DNA of 64,000 nucleotides from Candidatus Iainarchaeum sp. (GTDB lineage: Archaea > Iainarchaeota > Iainarchaeia > Iainarchaeales > JAGVWC01): contig JAGVWC010000010.1 of assembly GCA_018304465.1 (NCBI GenBank), forward strand, positions 191,211 to 255,210, in the 5' to 3' direction. The translations under genes were made by a program, and so were the position numbers. The notes under the pieces were generated by a model that had not been told where the DNA came from, did not search any database, and saw only the letters and a program-made list of their open reading frames with translations. Positions 1 through 9,127 of the stretch are shown one piece after another; position 1 is the first letter of the stretch, and each line of letters starts with the position of its first letter.

Positions 1-2
1 TC

Positions 3-137
3 ATTCTCATTTTGCTCAACTATTTGCCGTTCGTCAAGATTACGATTAACATTTGGAGCATTCTGATCGTGGCGATCGGCGGGATTCCTGGAATCGCGCT
101 TGTGGTCTTACTGAGCCATTTCGGGATCGCGTTCTAG
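3..137 (+). CDS. C-terminal part of BofA-like small membrane protein (5' truncated by window)
   Basis: Frame 3 reads ILILLNYLPFVKITINIWSILIVAIGGIPGIALVVLLSHFGIAF*, resembling the C-terminus of BofA-family proteins. Confidence 0.6.
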   Translation: MLILLNYLPFVKITINIWSILIVAIGGIPGIALVVLLSHFGIAF

Positions 138-172
138 CGGACATCGAAAAAGAAAACTACGGGGGAAATAAA

Positions 173-265
173 ATGGAAACATATTCGGCGCTTTTGTTGA
201 TCGCTGCAGTCGTTGTGATTATAGACCTTTTAAAAAATCAATATACAAACCCGGAGGACTGGTAA
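173..265 (+). CDS. 30-aa single-TM microprotein
   Basis: METYSALLLIAAVVVIIDLLKNQYTNPEDW*, preceded by a G-rich stretch; hydrophobic segment. Confidence 0.45.
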   Translation: METYSALLLIAAVVVIIDLLKNQYTNPEDW

Positions 266-266
266 A

Positions 267-428
267 ATGGATTTGATATGGACTATTGTAGTCATTTTAG
301 TCATTCTATGGATACTCGGATTAATCGGATCAATTGGCGGAGGACTCATCCACATACTGTTAGTCATCGCCGCAATCATCGTAGTGTACCGACTGGCGCA
401 AGGCAGAAACATGCTCACTGGAAAGTGA
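267..428 (+). CDS. Lmo0937-family small membrane protein (53 aa)
   Basis: MDLIWTIVVILVILWILGLIGSIGGGLIHILLVIAAIIVVYRLAQGRNMLTGK*, typical of the family; below the ORF-track cutoff. Confidence 0.7.
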   Translation: MDLIWTIVVILVILWILGLIGSIGGGLIHILLVIAAIIVVYRLAQGRNMLTGK

Positions 429-470
429 ATCCCGTCCAGTAAATTAATCAAAGAAAAGGAGGAAATCGAA

Positions 471-608
471 ATGGCGAAGAAAAGCAGAGGCGGCAGAATG
501 ACTGCTGCTAAAACACGCGCAAAACGCGGAGCCAAAACAGGCGGACGTCCGGGGGGAAAAGGACCCATCAACCAGCGTCCGGCTGGCAAAAAAATCATGA
601 AAACCTAA
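471..608 (+). CDS. Small basic Gly/Lys/Arg-rich protein (45 aa)
   Basis: MAKKSRGGRMTAAKTRAKRGAKTGGRPGGKGPINQRPAGKKIMKT*, with an AAAGGAGG ribosome-binding site upstream. Confidence 0.6.
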   Translation: MAKKSRGGRMTAAKTRAKRGAKTGGRPGGKGPINQRPAGKKIMKT

Positions 609-646
609 GAATATCGTAAATTTATCCAAAGAATGGGGGATGAAAC

Positions 647-871
647 ATGAATCAAAAACGAGCAATCACAGGATTAATTGTAATTGCAATCGCGGGAATA
701 TTTCTACTCAGCGGCTGTACTTCAATCGCATTAACATGTGAAGACCAATCGCGGCAAACATTGGACAAATGCAACGAGGACTGCGGGGAAGGAGTCCTAA
801 ACGCGATCTGCAAAACCGGTTGCACCGGCGAACACAACCAGCGACTGGAACAATGTCAGGCAAACCGATAA
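647..871 (+). CDS. Small Cys-rich lipoprotein
   Basis: N-terminal lipobox IFLLSGC followed by regularly spaced Cys. Confidence 0.6.
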   Translation: MNQKRAITGLIVIAIAGIFLLSGCTSIALTCEDQSRQTLDKCNEDCGEGVLNAICKTGCTGEHNQRLEQCQANR

Positions 872-935
872 TGGATTGTTGGGATTGGCCGCAATACGGG
901 TCAACCCATTTTGTTTATCATGAGGTGATAAGATT

Positions 936-1421
936 ATGCAAGAAATTAGAGCAATAACGCGGGAAAAAGATGCGGGAATCAAGGCAAATGACTTGAAGGG
1001 AACAAAAGTTCGTGCGGCCAACGGAAAGGAAATCGGCCACGTCATAGGTGTCCGGTTAGATGTCAATACCTTTAATCTGGATGGAATTGAAGTGGACCGC
1101 GGTTTTTTTGGAAAAGACACGTTCATCGGGCGAAAATACATCACGTCTCTTTCCAAAGAAGGAGCTGTTTTGAACATGAGCCCCGTATCCGACTACAAGG
1201 GCCTCAAAGTCTTTGACTCGTCAGGAAAAGAAATCGGAACCGTGAAAGAAGTCAGGACCAACGAACAAACCAACGACATTTCCGCCATCGTGGTTGGAAC
1301 CGGTTTTCTCAAAAACGACGCGGTTTTTTCCAAGTCAGACGTTGAAGAAGTGGGCGAAAGCATCATGCTAAACGTTCTGGTGGATGCCAATGCCGTCAAA
1401 GTAGGCGGACGCGCAGAATAA
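936..1421 (+). CDS. Double PRC-barrel domain protein
   Basis: Two PRC-barrel-like units (LKGTKVRAANGKEIGHVIGV... and YKGLKVFDSSGKEIGTVKEV...). Confidence 0.75.
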   Translation: MQEIRAITREKDAGIKANDLKGTKVRAANGKEIGHVIGVRLDVNTFNLDGIEVDRGFFGKDTFIGRKYITSLSKEGAVLNMSPVSDYKGLKVFDSSGKEIGTVKEVRTNEQTNDISAIVVGTGFLKNDAVFSKSDVEEVGESIMLNVLVDANAVKVGGRAE

Positions 1422-1435
1422 ACGCAATGCAACCG

Positions 1436-1467
1436 CCCTGACAGGGCTTTACACCCCTTGTCAGGGG
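1436..1467. repeat. Inverted repeat / strong hairpin downstream of PRC-barrel gene
   Basis: CCCTGACAGGG ctttaca CCCCTTGTCAGGGG; CCCTGACA pairs with TGTCAGGG. Confidence 0.6.
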
Positions 1468-1552
1468 AATGTTGAATTAAAACCGCGCTAATATCGCTAC
1501 AAACGGCGATAACAACATCTTCGCAGCTAAAAAATATTTTCCAAAATCAGAT

Positions 1553-1732
1553 CTATTTGTTTTTCGGTTTAAAGTATTCTTTTTTCGGCAACTTTTCAGG
1601 TTCGATGCGTGCCTTGAAAAACTTCACCATCAGTTTAATCGCTTCTTCTTTTGTTCGAAGGTCATGAGCCAGCTTGTAAATTTCGACAATCGTATCCTCT
1701 TCATGAGACAAGTCAATCTGAATTTTTACCAT
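1553..1732 (-). CDS. DUF2683-like small protein (59 aa)
   Basis: Minus-strand ORF MVKIQIDLSHEEDTIVEIYKLAHDLRTKEEAIKLMVKFFKARIEPEKLPKKEYFKPKNK*; not in ORF track because under 60 aa. Confidence 0.65.
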   Translation of the reverse strand: MVKIQIDLSHEEDTIVEIYKLAHDLRTKEEAIKLMVKFFKARIEPEKLPKKEYFKPKNK

Positions 1733-1919
1733 ATATTACCACAATATACAATGTACTTGCATCACTGCTTAAACAGATGTTTTACAGTCCAACTAAAAGT
1801 TCAATCACCGAAACGTAATTAAAAGAGACGGTGCACTATCCGGAAAACGAAAAAAGGCGACCAACCTCAACCCGTAACGAATCCACCACCGCAGCCAAAT
1901 AGAGATTAGATTTATTAAA

Positions 1920-2408
1920 ATGCGTGCCCTAATTCTTTCAATGAAAAATATTCCAAGTGCTCGGTCTGTGATCGAGTTTCGTTTCATCGCCCAAGTCCCA
2001 CCAACACTTGTCGACAAATTTATGAAAGACACCTACGCACCACTCAAATACCACACCCTAATCAAGAACTCGGACAGAGTTTTGGGCGCTTTTCACAACG
2101 AGCAAATGATCGGATTTATTAGCGCAAATGGACACCAAGTCACCGCATTGTACGTCGAACCGCAATATCGCAGGTTAAAAATCGGGTCACGGTTAATCCG
2201 AAGATTAGGAACAACCTTGAGGAAAAACGGCTTTGATGGGTTTCATCTCGCTGAAATGACCGGCTATGCGCAAGTGACCGTAAAAAAAGAAAGTGAGCGA
2301 TTAGCAATGAGAAAAAAAATGGGAACAGGAAAAGAAATCAGAATTTATCCCTCGGGCATCGGGTTTCGAGGAGACATTCGCTTTCCGCGAAAAACCCCCC
2401 GAAAATAG
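1920..2408 (+). CDS. GNAT-family N-acetyltransferase
   Basis: ALYVEPQYRRLKIGSRLIRRL acetyl-CoA binding motif. Confidence 0.75.
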   Translation: MRALILSMKNIPSARSVIEFRFIAQVPPTLVDKFMKDTYAPLKYHTLIKNSDRVLGAFHNEQMIGFISANGHQVTALYVEPQYRRLKIGSRLIRRLGTTLRKNGFDGFHLAEMTGYAQVTVKKESERLAMRKKMGTGKEIRIYPSGIGFRGDIRFPRKTPRK

Positions 2409-2545
2409 CCTGGGTGTGAACTGATTAATTGAACGCAAAGGGGGTACTTTGTACCTGAAGTTCAAAACAAACCCCAAAGTTTCGGTTGCTTTGCTTACTG
2501 AATACATTATGCAGAAACTTGCATAAACGGTTTTCAGCATTTCGA

Positions 2546-3403
2546 CTATTTTTTTGCCCTTAAATATTCTTTTGCGATTGCGATTCCGAGTTGATAAGTG
2601 AGCCTGCGCACTAAGGCGCTTTTTTTGTTTGCTTCTTTGGGGCTCATGCGCAGTTCTGCTGGAGGATTATATTTGATTTCACTCGGGTGCTTTTGTGCGT
2701 ATCGCTGGGCGTGGCCGAGCGGCATGGCTTTTGTTCCAGAGCGAGTCTTTACCCATCCAAGATTAGCGGATTGGATTATATCGGGGCGATCAAGGTTGGA
2801 GTAATATTTTGTATAAAATAAGCGATTGTTCGTATTCGCAAAATGTGCCATGCTGTAAAGTACCATGGGGGACATAGGCCAGCTATGCAACTCCCCTGTT
2901 TCCGGGTCTCGCCAAGGTAGGCTTACAGCCCCGTCTTCTTCAGGTTTGATGCTTTGAATTACTTTACGTTCATCTGCAACTGCAAACGCTTTCTTAATCC
3001 GTTTAAGTGTTTTCAGCCTATCGAACATATCCACTATTCGAACATGATGACTTTCAGGTGTAAGCGCTTTCGAAACGTGACGAACGAGCGTTGGAAATTC
3101 TTCATTGGTTCCTCCTTGAAAGGGAGTTACGAGAAATGTCACTCTGGCTTCGGGGGCAACCACGTGTAAGATTCCTTTAATTAATTCGCCTGAAGAGGCG
3201 GCCGTTGTGAGCGGAAAAAAGAAATGGTATCCGCTTCCATCCGAACTTCTTACCATCTTTTTGACACGTTCAACGGATTGCAATCCTCTTTTCATGTCTT
3301 CGGGTCGAGGAGCATAATCTGGACGAAAAAGGTGCTTGCGGTTCCGTTCAAAGAAGTCCGCATAGTTTTTTGGTTCCCTACGAAAACGCTTGCCTCGCGC
3401 CAT
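2546..3403 (-). CDS. Hypothetical protein (285 aa)
   Basis: Long ORF with coding-like composition, no antisense competitor of similar quality. Confidence 0.6.
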   Translation of the reverse strand: MARGKRFRREPKNYADFFERNRKHLFRPDYAPRPEDMKRGLQSVERVKKMVRSSDGSGYHFFFPLTTAASSGELIKGILHVVAPEARVTFLVTPFQGGTNEEFPTLVRHVSKALTPESHHVRIVDMFDRLKTLKRIKKAFAVADERKVIQSIKPEEDGAVSLPWRDPETGELHSWPMSPMVLYSMAHFANTNNRLFYTKYYSNLDRPDIIQSANLGWVKTRSGTKAMPLGHAQRYAQKHPSEIKYNPPAELRMSPKEANKKSALVRRLTYQLGIAIAKEYLRAKK

Positions 3404-3607
3404 GAAATACTATCTAAATTTTAGCTATATAAAGCCATTGTTCAAGAAACTTCGGGTTTTTGATTATCCAAATGACTCCCCTCCCAGGGGGTTGTTTAAC
3501 CACGGCAGATTGTTATTGGCGGCGATTGATTGTTAGATCAATTGGTAATTACACCAATTTAGCCCTACAAAAATCGCACACACCAAAAATTGTGGGAATA
3601 ATTCGTT

Positions 3608-4018
3608 TCAAAGCAAATTAGTGATTTCATCCAGAAAATTTTTCGGCGTCACAATCCGAATCCTGTTGTATTCACCGATTTTGAGCAGGTGCTTGTCACC
3701 AGTGACAATAAAATCGGCATGTGCTTCGAGAGCGGCTTCGATGATCTTGTTGTCCGCCGGATCGTCTTTCACGATTTCCAGACGACGCCCGGGATTGACT
3801 ACTTCGTGAAAAGAGAGAACTTTGCTTACCTTTGCTTCGATCTCGGATTTTGTTTGCTTGAAATCACGATCCAGAATAAACGAATACTCATCCATTATTT
3901 CCGGAGAAGTAAAGCACCGGATTTTTTGTTCAATGGCAAGCAAAGTAATGTGATTGGAAGCACCGGGCCAGAACGTAGCCGAAATTAACACGTTCGTATC
4001 AAGAACAACTGCCATCAT
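3608..4018 (-). CDS. PIN-domain ribonuclease toxin
   Basis: VVLDTNVLISATFWPGAS...DDPADNKIIEAALEAHADFIVTGDKHLLKI. Confidence 0.8.
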   Translation of the reverse strand: MMAVVLDTNVLISATFWPGASNHITLLAIEQKIRCFTSPEIMDEYSFILDRDFKQTKSEIEAKVSKVLSFHEVVNPGRRLEIVKDDPADNKIIEAALEAHADFIVTGDKHLLKIGEYNRIRIVTPKNFLDEITNLL

Positions 4019-4293
4019 TCTTTTATTCCTCGGCCCTTGTGAATCATCCGAACGACATCTTTTTGCTTGATTCCCAATTTCTTGACTTGCTTGTTTCCTT
4101 CGGTCACGGTTTTTTTCCAATCTGCCAAAATCTCTTCCCGCGAAGGCGCTTTCACTCGCTTTAGCAACAACGTATCGCCGGTCCGAACCACGGCAAAGGT
4201 TTCTCCTTCCTGCAAGTTCATTTCATCCCGCAAATCCTGCGGAATAACTACCTGGCCACGAGAACTCATCTTGGTCAATTCAACATCCGCCAT
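4015..4293 (-). CDS. AbrB/MazE-like antitoxin
   Basis: LTKMSSRGQVVIPQDLRDEMNLQEGETFAV motif; overlaps the PIN gene start. Confidence 0.8.
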   Translation of the reverse strand: MADVELTKMSSRGQVVIPQDLRDEMNLQEGETFAVVRTGDTLLLKRVKAPSREEILADWKKTVTEGNKQVKKLGIKQKDVVRMIHKGRGIKE

Positions 4294-4363
4294 TTCATTC
4301 ACCTCCAATAAACTACCGTCACAAACACTTAATAAAATTATCTTATTGTAAGAAAGTAAGATT

Positions 4364-4448
4364 CGCAGAGGGGGAGATTTGAACTCCCGTGGGGTTTCCC
4401 CCAAGAGGTTAGCAACCTCTCGCCGTAACCAGGCTGGGCCACCTCTGC
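4364..4448 (-). tRNA. tRNA-Ser (anticodon GCT)
   Basis: Reverse complement GCAGAGGTGGCCCAGCCTGGTTACGGCGAGAGGTTGCTAACCTCT...GGGAGTTCAAATCTCCC CTCTGCG; class II variable arm. Confidence 0.9.
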
Positions 4449-4535
4449 AGCAAACAAAATTCAATCAGAAAATGCCATATAAATCAGCATTGCCAAGGTT
4501 AAAAAAACCATTCGGATAATTCAACAGAAAAAAGA

Positions 4536-5046
4536 CTATTCGGACGCTGTTTCTACGACCTCAACCCATTTCGACACCGTTCAAGCGTCAGAACACGCAC
4601 CAGCAACACACGTTCTAAAGTACGAAAAAGACGCTTCCAAGCAAATCGGAAGTTTTCACTGCAAGTAAACAGAACCGATCGTTCAACGAAATCACCCGGC
4701 GTCAATTCGCCAATCGCGTTTGGAGCACTTGGATCCGAAATACCGTCCGGACACGTAATCACGGGAACCGTTTTATCCGAAGGTTCCTCGCCAGCGGGAA
4801 CAATACAACCCGGCCACCAGCCCTTGCCAATAAGCTGGATTCCCATGCAACGATTGTAAAAAATCGAAGCGTTGGAATCATTGAACGCCTTCATTTCAAT
4901 CGTTCAACGACAGTATAAACGGATTTGGTGGTTTCGATTCGAACGTCATCGAAAGGCACCACCGGCGCGAGAGAAGAATCCGAAACACAACCCGCCAACA
5001 CAAAAACGAGAACCAATAATCCAATCCCCTTTGAATCCCTGCACAA
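4536..5046 (-). pseudogene. Frameshifted lipoprotein remnant
   Basis: LVLVFVLAGCVSDSS...TTKSVYTVVERLK* continues in another frame as NDSNASIFYNRCMGIQLIGKGWWPGC..., then a third frame gives ...TVSKWVEVVETASE*. Confidence 0.5.
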
Positions 5047-5143
5047 CAAAAGCAAACACGCTATAATAAACTATTCTAAAACAGATCACCGGCAATCACG
5101 GGCGCCTGCAAAGCAACTTATATTCAGTGAATATGGTCTTAGC

Positions 5144-5452
5144 ATGTGGAAGGAAAAGCAAAAATTTGTAGATTATGTCCGTGAACGACGACGCCGATAT
5201 AAACGCCAACTCCTTGAATTAAAAGGAGGAAAATGTGAAAAATGTGGTTATTCAAACTGCGAAGCAGCTTTAGAATTCCACCATATCGATGAAAAAGAAG
5301 ACCGTATTTCAAGATTATATAACCGTGGATGGAAACGATTGGTTGGCGAGATTGACAAAACGATTTTGTTATGCGCGAATTGTCATCGAGAACAACATGC
5401 AAAAGAACAGGATATTGGTAAAAAAGCAGTTTATCCAATTGAAACGCAATAG
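5144..5452 (+). CDS. HNH-type endonuclease-like protein
   Basis: CEKCGYSNCEAALEFHHIDEKED...ILLCANCHREQH. Confidence 0.75.
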   Translation: MWKEKQKFVDYVRERRRRYKRQLLELKGGKCEKCGYSNCEAALEFHHIDEKEDRISRLYNRGWKRLVGEIDKTILLCANCHREQHAKEQDIGKKAVYPIETQ

Positions 5453-5520
5453 ATTCAAGATGATGTTTAAATACCTTATCTTGCCCAAATTTAGAAACAG
5501 CAAACCAAATTTTCACATTA

Positions 5521-5650
5521 GCCCGAGTAGCTCAGACAGAATTCGGTTCTGAAATTGGTTCCGAGTCTGGGGCCACAGGTAGAGTGATCGGCTGTTACGA
5601 CAATTGTCGTAGATACCGATTGGTCGAAGGTTCAAGTCCTTCCTCGGGCG
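5521..5650 (+). tRNA. tRNA-Asn (anticodon GTT), two apparent introns
   Basis: Acceptor GCCCGAG/CTCGGGC, T-arm GAAGG-TTCAAGT-CCTTC, anticodon arm ATCGG-CTGTTA[intron]A-CCGAT; D-arm GCTC/GAGT separated by about 39 extra nt. Confidence 0.8.
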
Positions 5651-5711
5651 TTTCTTCTTTTTTTGGCCACCGATACTATTTATTAGCCCCAAAAGCCTTT
5701 GTTGTGTCCAT

Positions 5712-6341
5712 ATGCGATCCAAAAGCGTTTTCATTGTTTTCGAAGGAATCGACGGCACGGGAAAAACCGAAGCCCTTTCCAAACTGATTCCCCACCTGGT
5801 GACCCGCCATAAGGAGTTTTCCAGTATTGTGCTCACCAAAGAACCCACTTGTGGAAGCACTGGAAACAAAATCCGAAAACTGCATCGCGCCGACATCAAA
5901 GACCCTGAATTGTTTTTTCGCTTGTTTTGCCTGGACCGATCCGAACACATCGAACGCACCATCAAACCCGCACTCAAAACGAATTCCCTGATTATTTCGG
6001 ACCGATACGCCTATTCGACGCTTGCATACCAATCGGTCCAAGGAATCCCCAAAAAAACGCTGCAACACTATTCCTTTCTCAAACCCAATTTGGTAATCTT
6101 GTTTGACGCGCCCGCCAAAACCGTCATGAAACGCATTTACCGACGAAAAAAAGCTCCGGAAGTATTCGAACACACCCGGTTTCTTGAAAACGCACGTCAA
6201 GAATTCTTAAAAATCGCGAAAAAAACAAAAAAACCCCGTTTTGTCGTGATTGACGCCAGCAAAAACCGAAAAACCGTGGCGTTATCGGTTCAAAAAGCTG
6301 TTGAAAAATTCCTTTTTGATTCCTCAAGAAACCGATTTTAA
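5712..6341 (+). CDS. tmk: dTMP kinase
   Basis: FIVFEGIDGTGKTE P-loop, RYAYSTLAYQ. Confidence 0.85.
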   Translation: MRSKSVFIVFEGIDGTGKTEALSKLIPHLVTRHKEFSSIVLTKEPTCGSTGNKIRKLHRADIKDPELFFRLFCLDRSEHIERTIKPALKTNSLIISDRYAYSTLAYQSVQGIPKKTLQHYSFLKPNLVILFDAPAKTVMKRIYRRKKAPEVFEHTRFLENARQEFLKIAKKTKKPRFVVIDASKNRKTVALSVQKAVEKFLFDSSRNRF

Positions 6342-6469
6342 TTGTTCGATCTTTTTTCTTACAGGAGACTGCTTTCGATTGCGATGGGAAACGTTGGCCA
6401 CCCAAAAAACACCCAAATAAAAATAAAAAGCCCTTGGAACATGGGTAGTGCAATCCCGATTGTGATTTT

Positions 6470-8029
6470 GTGAAAAAAATAATTCTGATAGTATTGGACG
6501 GATGGGGCATCGCGCCTGACGGACCCGGAAACTGCATTTCGCAAGCCCACATTCCGTTTTACAATTCCTTACTTGAAAAATACCCTCATTGCCAGTTGCA
6601 CGCCCACGGAAACGCCGTGGGACTACGCGAAGACGCCATGGGAACCAGCGAAGTCGGACACCTGCACATGGGCGCGGGACGAATCGTCTGGCAACCCATC
6701 GCTCAAATCGACCGTGACATCAAAAACGGAGAATTCTTCAAGAACAAAAAACTTGTGTCCGCCATGGAAACCGTTCGAAAACGAAAAACCCGATTGCACT
6801 TTATGGGTATCTGTTCGGACGGCGGCGTCCACTCCTCCATCGAACACTTGGACGCGCTCCTAAAACTCGCCAAACAACAAAAAGTCCCCAAAGTATACAT
6901 TCATTTTTTCAGCGACGGACGCGACGTACCTGAAAAAAGCGCGCTCACATACGTGAAACAAGTGGAAAAACAGATTCAAAAAAACGGAATCGGAAAAATC
7001 GCAAGCGTCATTGGCCGGTATTACGCCGGAGACCGCGACAACAACTGGGACCGAACCCAAAAAGCATTCGATTGCCTCGTGAACGGAAAAGGATTCACCG
7101 CAAAAAACGCGTCCGACGCGGTACAACAAGCGTATGCACGCGGCGACTTGACGGATTACTATATCCAACCCACAATCATATCTGAAAAAAACAAACCCCT
7201 CGCCACGATTTCGGATGGCGACGTCGCGATTTTTTTTAACATTCGCACCGACCGGATTCGACAACTCATCAAAAGCATCGTATTACCCAATTTTAAGGGA
7301 TTCAAACGCCCCAAAACCCCCAAAGTCGATTTTTATTCTTTCGTTCAAACCGAAACCGCGATTCCCGCTAACAAATGCGTTCCAATATTCAACCCCATCC
7401 GCATCAAAAACAACCTCGGAAACCAAATTGCCCGACAAGGCTACAAACAATTACGCGTCGCGGAAACCGACAAATACGCGCACGTCACCTATTTTTTCAA
7501 TTCGCAAGTAGACGAACCCAATCCAGGCGAAGACCGCATCATGGTGCCAAGCCCCAAAGTCCCGGTATACGACCAAAAACCCGAAATGTCCGCCCGAGAA
7601 ATCACTGAAAAAGTCACGGAACAAATCAAAACCGGAAAATACGATTTTATCCTGATGAACTACGCCAACGCCGATCTTGTGGGACACTCCGCCAATATCC
7701 CCGCGATTATCATCGGTGTGCAAACCATCGACCAATGCTTACAACACGTCATCGAAAACGCGCTTGCCAAAAACTATTCGATCATGGTCACCGCAGACCA
7801 CGGAAACGCCGAAGAAAAACTTTCTCCGACCGGAGAACGCATTGCCAGCCACTCATGCAACCCCGTTCCGTTCATTTTGGTGTCCAACGAACCCGAACTC
7901 CAAAAAACGTTTCTTCGCTCCAACGGACAACTCATTGACATCGCGCCCACCATCTTGGAACTGATGAACCTTTCCATTCCAAAAGAAATGACCGGAAAAA
8001 GCCTGATTCTAAAAAACCAGAAAAAGTGA
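6470..8029 (+). CDS. gpmI: 2,3-bisphosphoglycerate-independent phosphoglycerate mutase
   Basis: IILIVLDGWG, GTSEVGHLHMGAGR, HFFSDGRDV, NADLVGHS, TADHGNAEE. Confidence 0.95.
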   Translation: MKKIILIVLDGWGIAPDGPGNCISQAHIPFYNSLLEKYPHCQLHAHGNAVGLREDAMGTSEVGHLHMGAGRIVWQPIAQIDRDIKNGEFFKNKKLVSAMETVRKRKTRLHFMGICSDGGVHSSIEHLDALLKLAKQQKVPKVYIHFFSDGRDVPEKSALTYVKQVEKQIQKNGIGKIASVIGRYYAGDRDNNWDRTQKAFDCLVNGKGFTAKNASDAVQQAYARGDLTDYYIQPTIISEKNKPLATISDGDVAIFFNIRTDRIRQLIKSIVLPNFKGFKRPKTPKVDFYSFVQTETAIPANKCVPIFNPIRIKNNLGNQIARQGYKQLRVAETDKYAHVTYFFNSQVDEPNPGEDRIMVPSPKVPVYDQKPEMSAREITEKVTEQIKTGKYDFILMNYANADLVGHSANIPAIIIGVQTIDQCLQHVIENALAKNYSIMVTADHGNAEEKLSPTGERIASHSCNPVPFILVSNEPELQKTFLRSNGQLIDIAPTILELMNLSIPKEMTGKSLILKNQKK

Positions 8030-8077
8030 CGCCTAACCATTAAATAATCCTTTTTCCTAAAAAAGCCAAAGGGTAAA

Positions 8078-9127
8078 ATGAAACCACGGGTAAAAAAAGA
8101 AGCGGTTGCCTACGCAAAACGAATCGAAGAAAAATACGGAGTCACCACCAGCGTCATCGCCCAAACCAACCAAGGCCTTCCGTGGGTCACCTCGGGTGAC
8201 GGAATCACGATTTTTGTCATCGAACCCCGAAAAGACAATTTTAAAATCCTCAAACAACTCGCCGCTGATCTGGAAGTATCCTCCTTTGGCCAGCCGCGCC
8301 ATTTGGTTCAGGGAATGCATCCCGTCTCCGAAATGGTTGCAATCACCCGCGAAAACCCCAGTCTCCTCCGAAGCGGCCTTGGCGCCGCCGGTTTTTTAGT
8401 CCCGTTCCTAACCCACACCGAAATATTCGGAAAGTACCAGGACGAATTCCGCCGCGCGTTCCAGACCGCCTTCGGACCCGCGCTTGTAAACGAACTCCGC
8501 GAACGCAAAGAACGGTTAAAAAAATTCCAACAACAAAGGCTTCAACGCGTCAGAATGGCGAGGACGGCCGAACAAAAACAACTGCTGGACCAATTTGAAG
8601 CACTCGCCCAACGCGTCCACGCCGAACAACCAACCGTATTAATCGCCCTGGACCGGTCCGGTCGACCCGTCGGAACAACGGTTCAACAAATACTCAAAGA
8701 AGCCTACGGAGAACGCATTCCCCTGTTTTTCATCAATCCCGAAATGCTTCGGAATACAACGCTTCCAAAACAAACGCTTCGAAAACTTCTCGAAACCCAG
8801 CACCCGCACCTATGCCGACACCTTCCAGACGCCACAGTGATGATTCTCGACGATCAAATCGCCACCGGGAAAGCGGCAGGAGCCGTCGGAGAACTGCTCA
8901 ACCAATTCCACCCCAAAAAAGTAAAAACAGAGGTCTTATCCGAGTATCCCAAAACCCATCCCCCCAGCTGGTGGTACCAAAAACCGTTTCTTATTCAAAG
9001 CGCGAAAGGTCGCCTGATCTCAAAACGCATCCGGGCAAATCAAAAACTCCGCCGAAAATCCGCGACTATCCGAAAAAAGTTCGGTAAAATCGCACGCACC
9101 CTCACGATCCGTCTTCGGAAAAAATAA
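8078..9127 (+). CDS. Phosphoribosyltransferase-fold-like protein
   Basis: ATVMILDDQIATGKAAGAV resembles a PRPP-binding loop. Confidence 0.45.
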   Translation: MKPRVKKEAVAYAKRIEEKYGVTTSVIAQTNQGLPWVTSGDGITIFVIEPRKDNFKILKQLAADLEVSSFGQPRHLVQGMHPVSEMVAITRENPSLLRSGLGAAGFLVPFLTHTEIFGKYQDEFRRAFQTAFGPALVNELRERKERLKKFQQQRLQRVRMARTAEQKQLLDQFEALAQRVHAEQPTVLIALDRSGRPVGTTVQQILKEAYGERIPLFFINPEMLRNTTLPKQTLRKLLETQHPHLCRHLPDATVMILDDQIATGKAAGAVGELLNQFHPKKVKTEVLSEYPKTHPPSWWYQKPFLIQSAKGRLISKRIRANQKLRRKSATIRKKFGKIARTLTIRLRKK

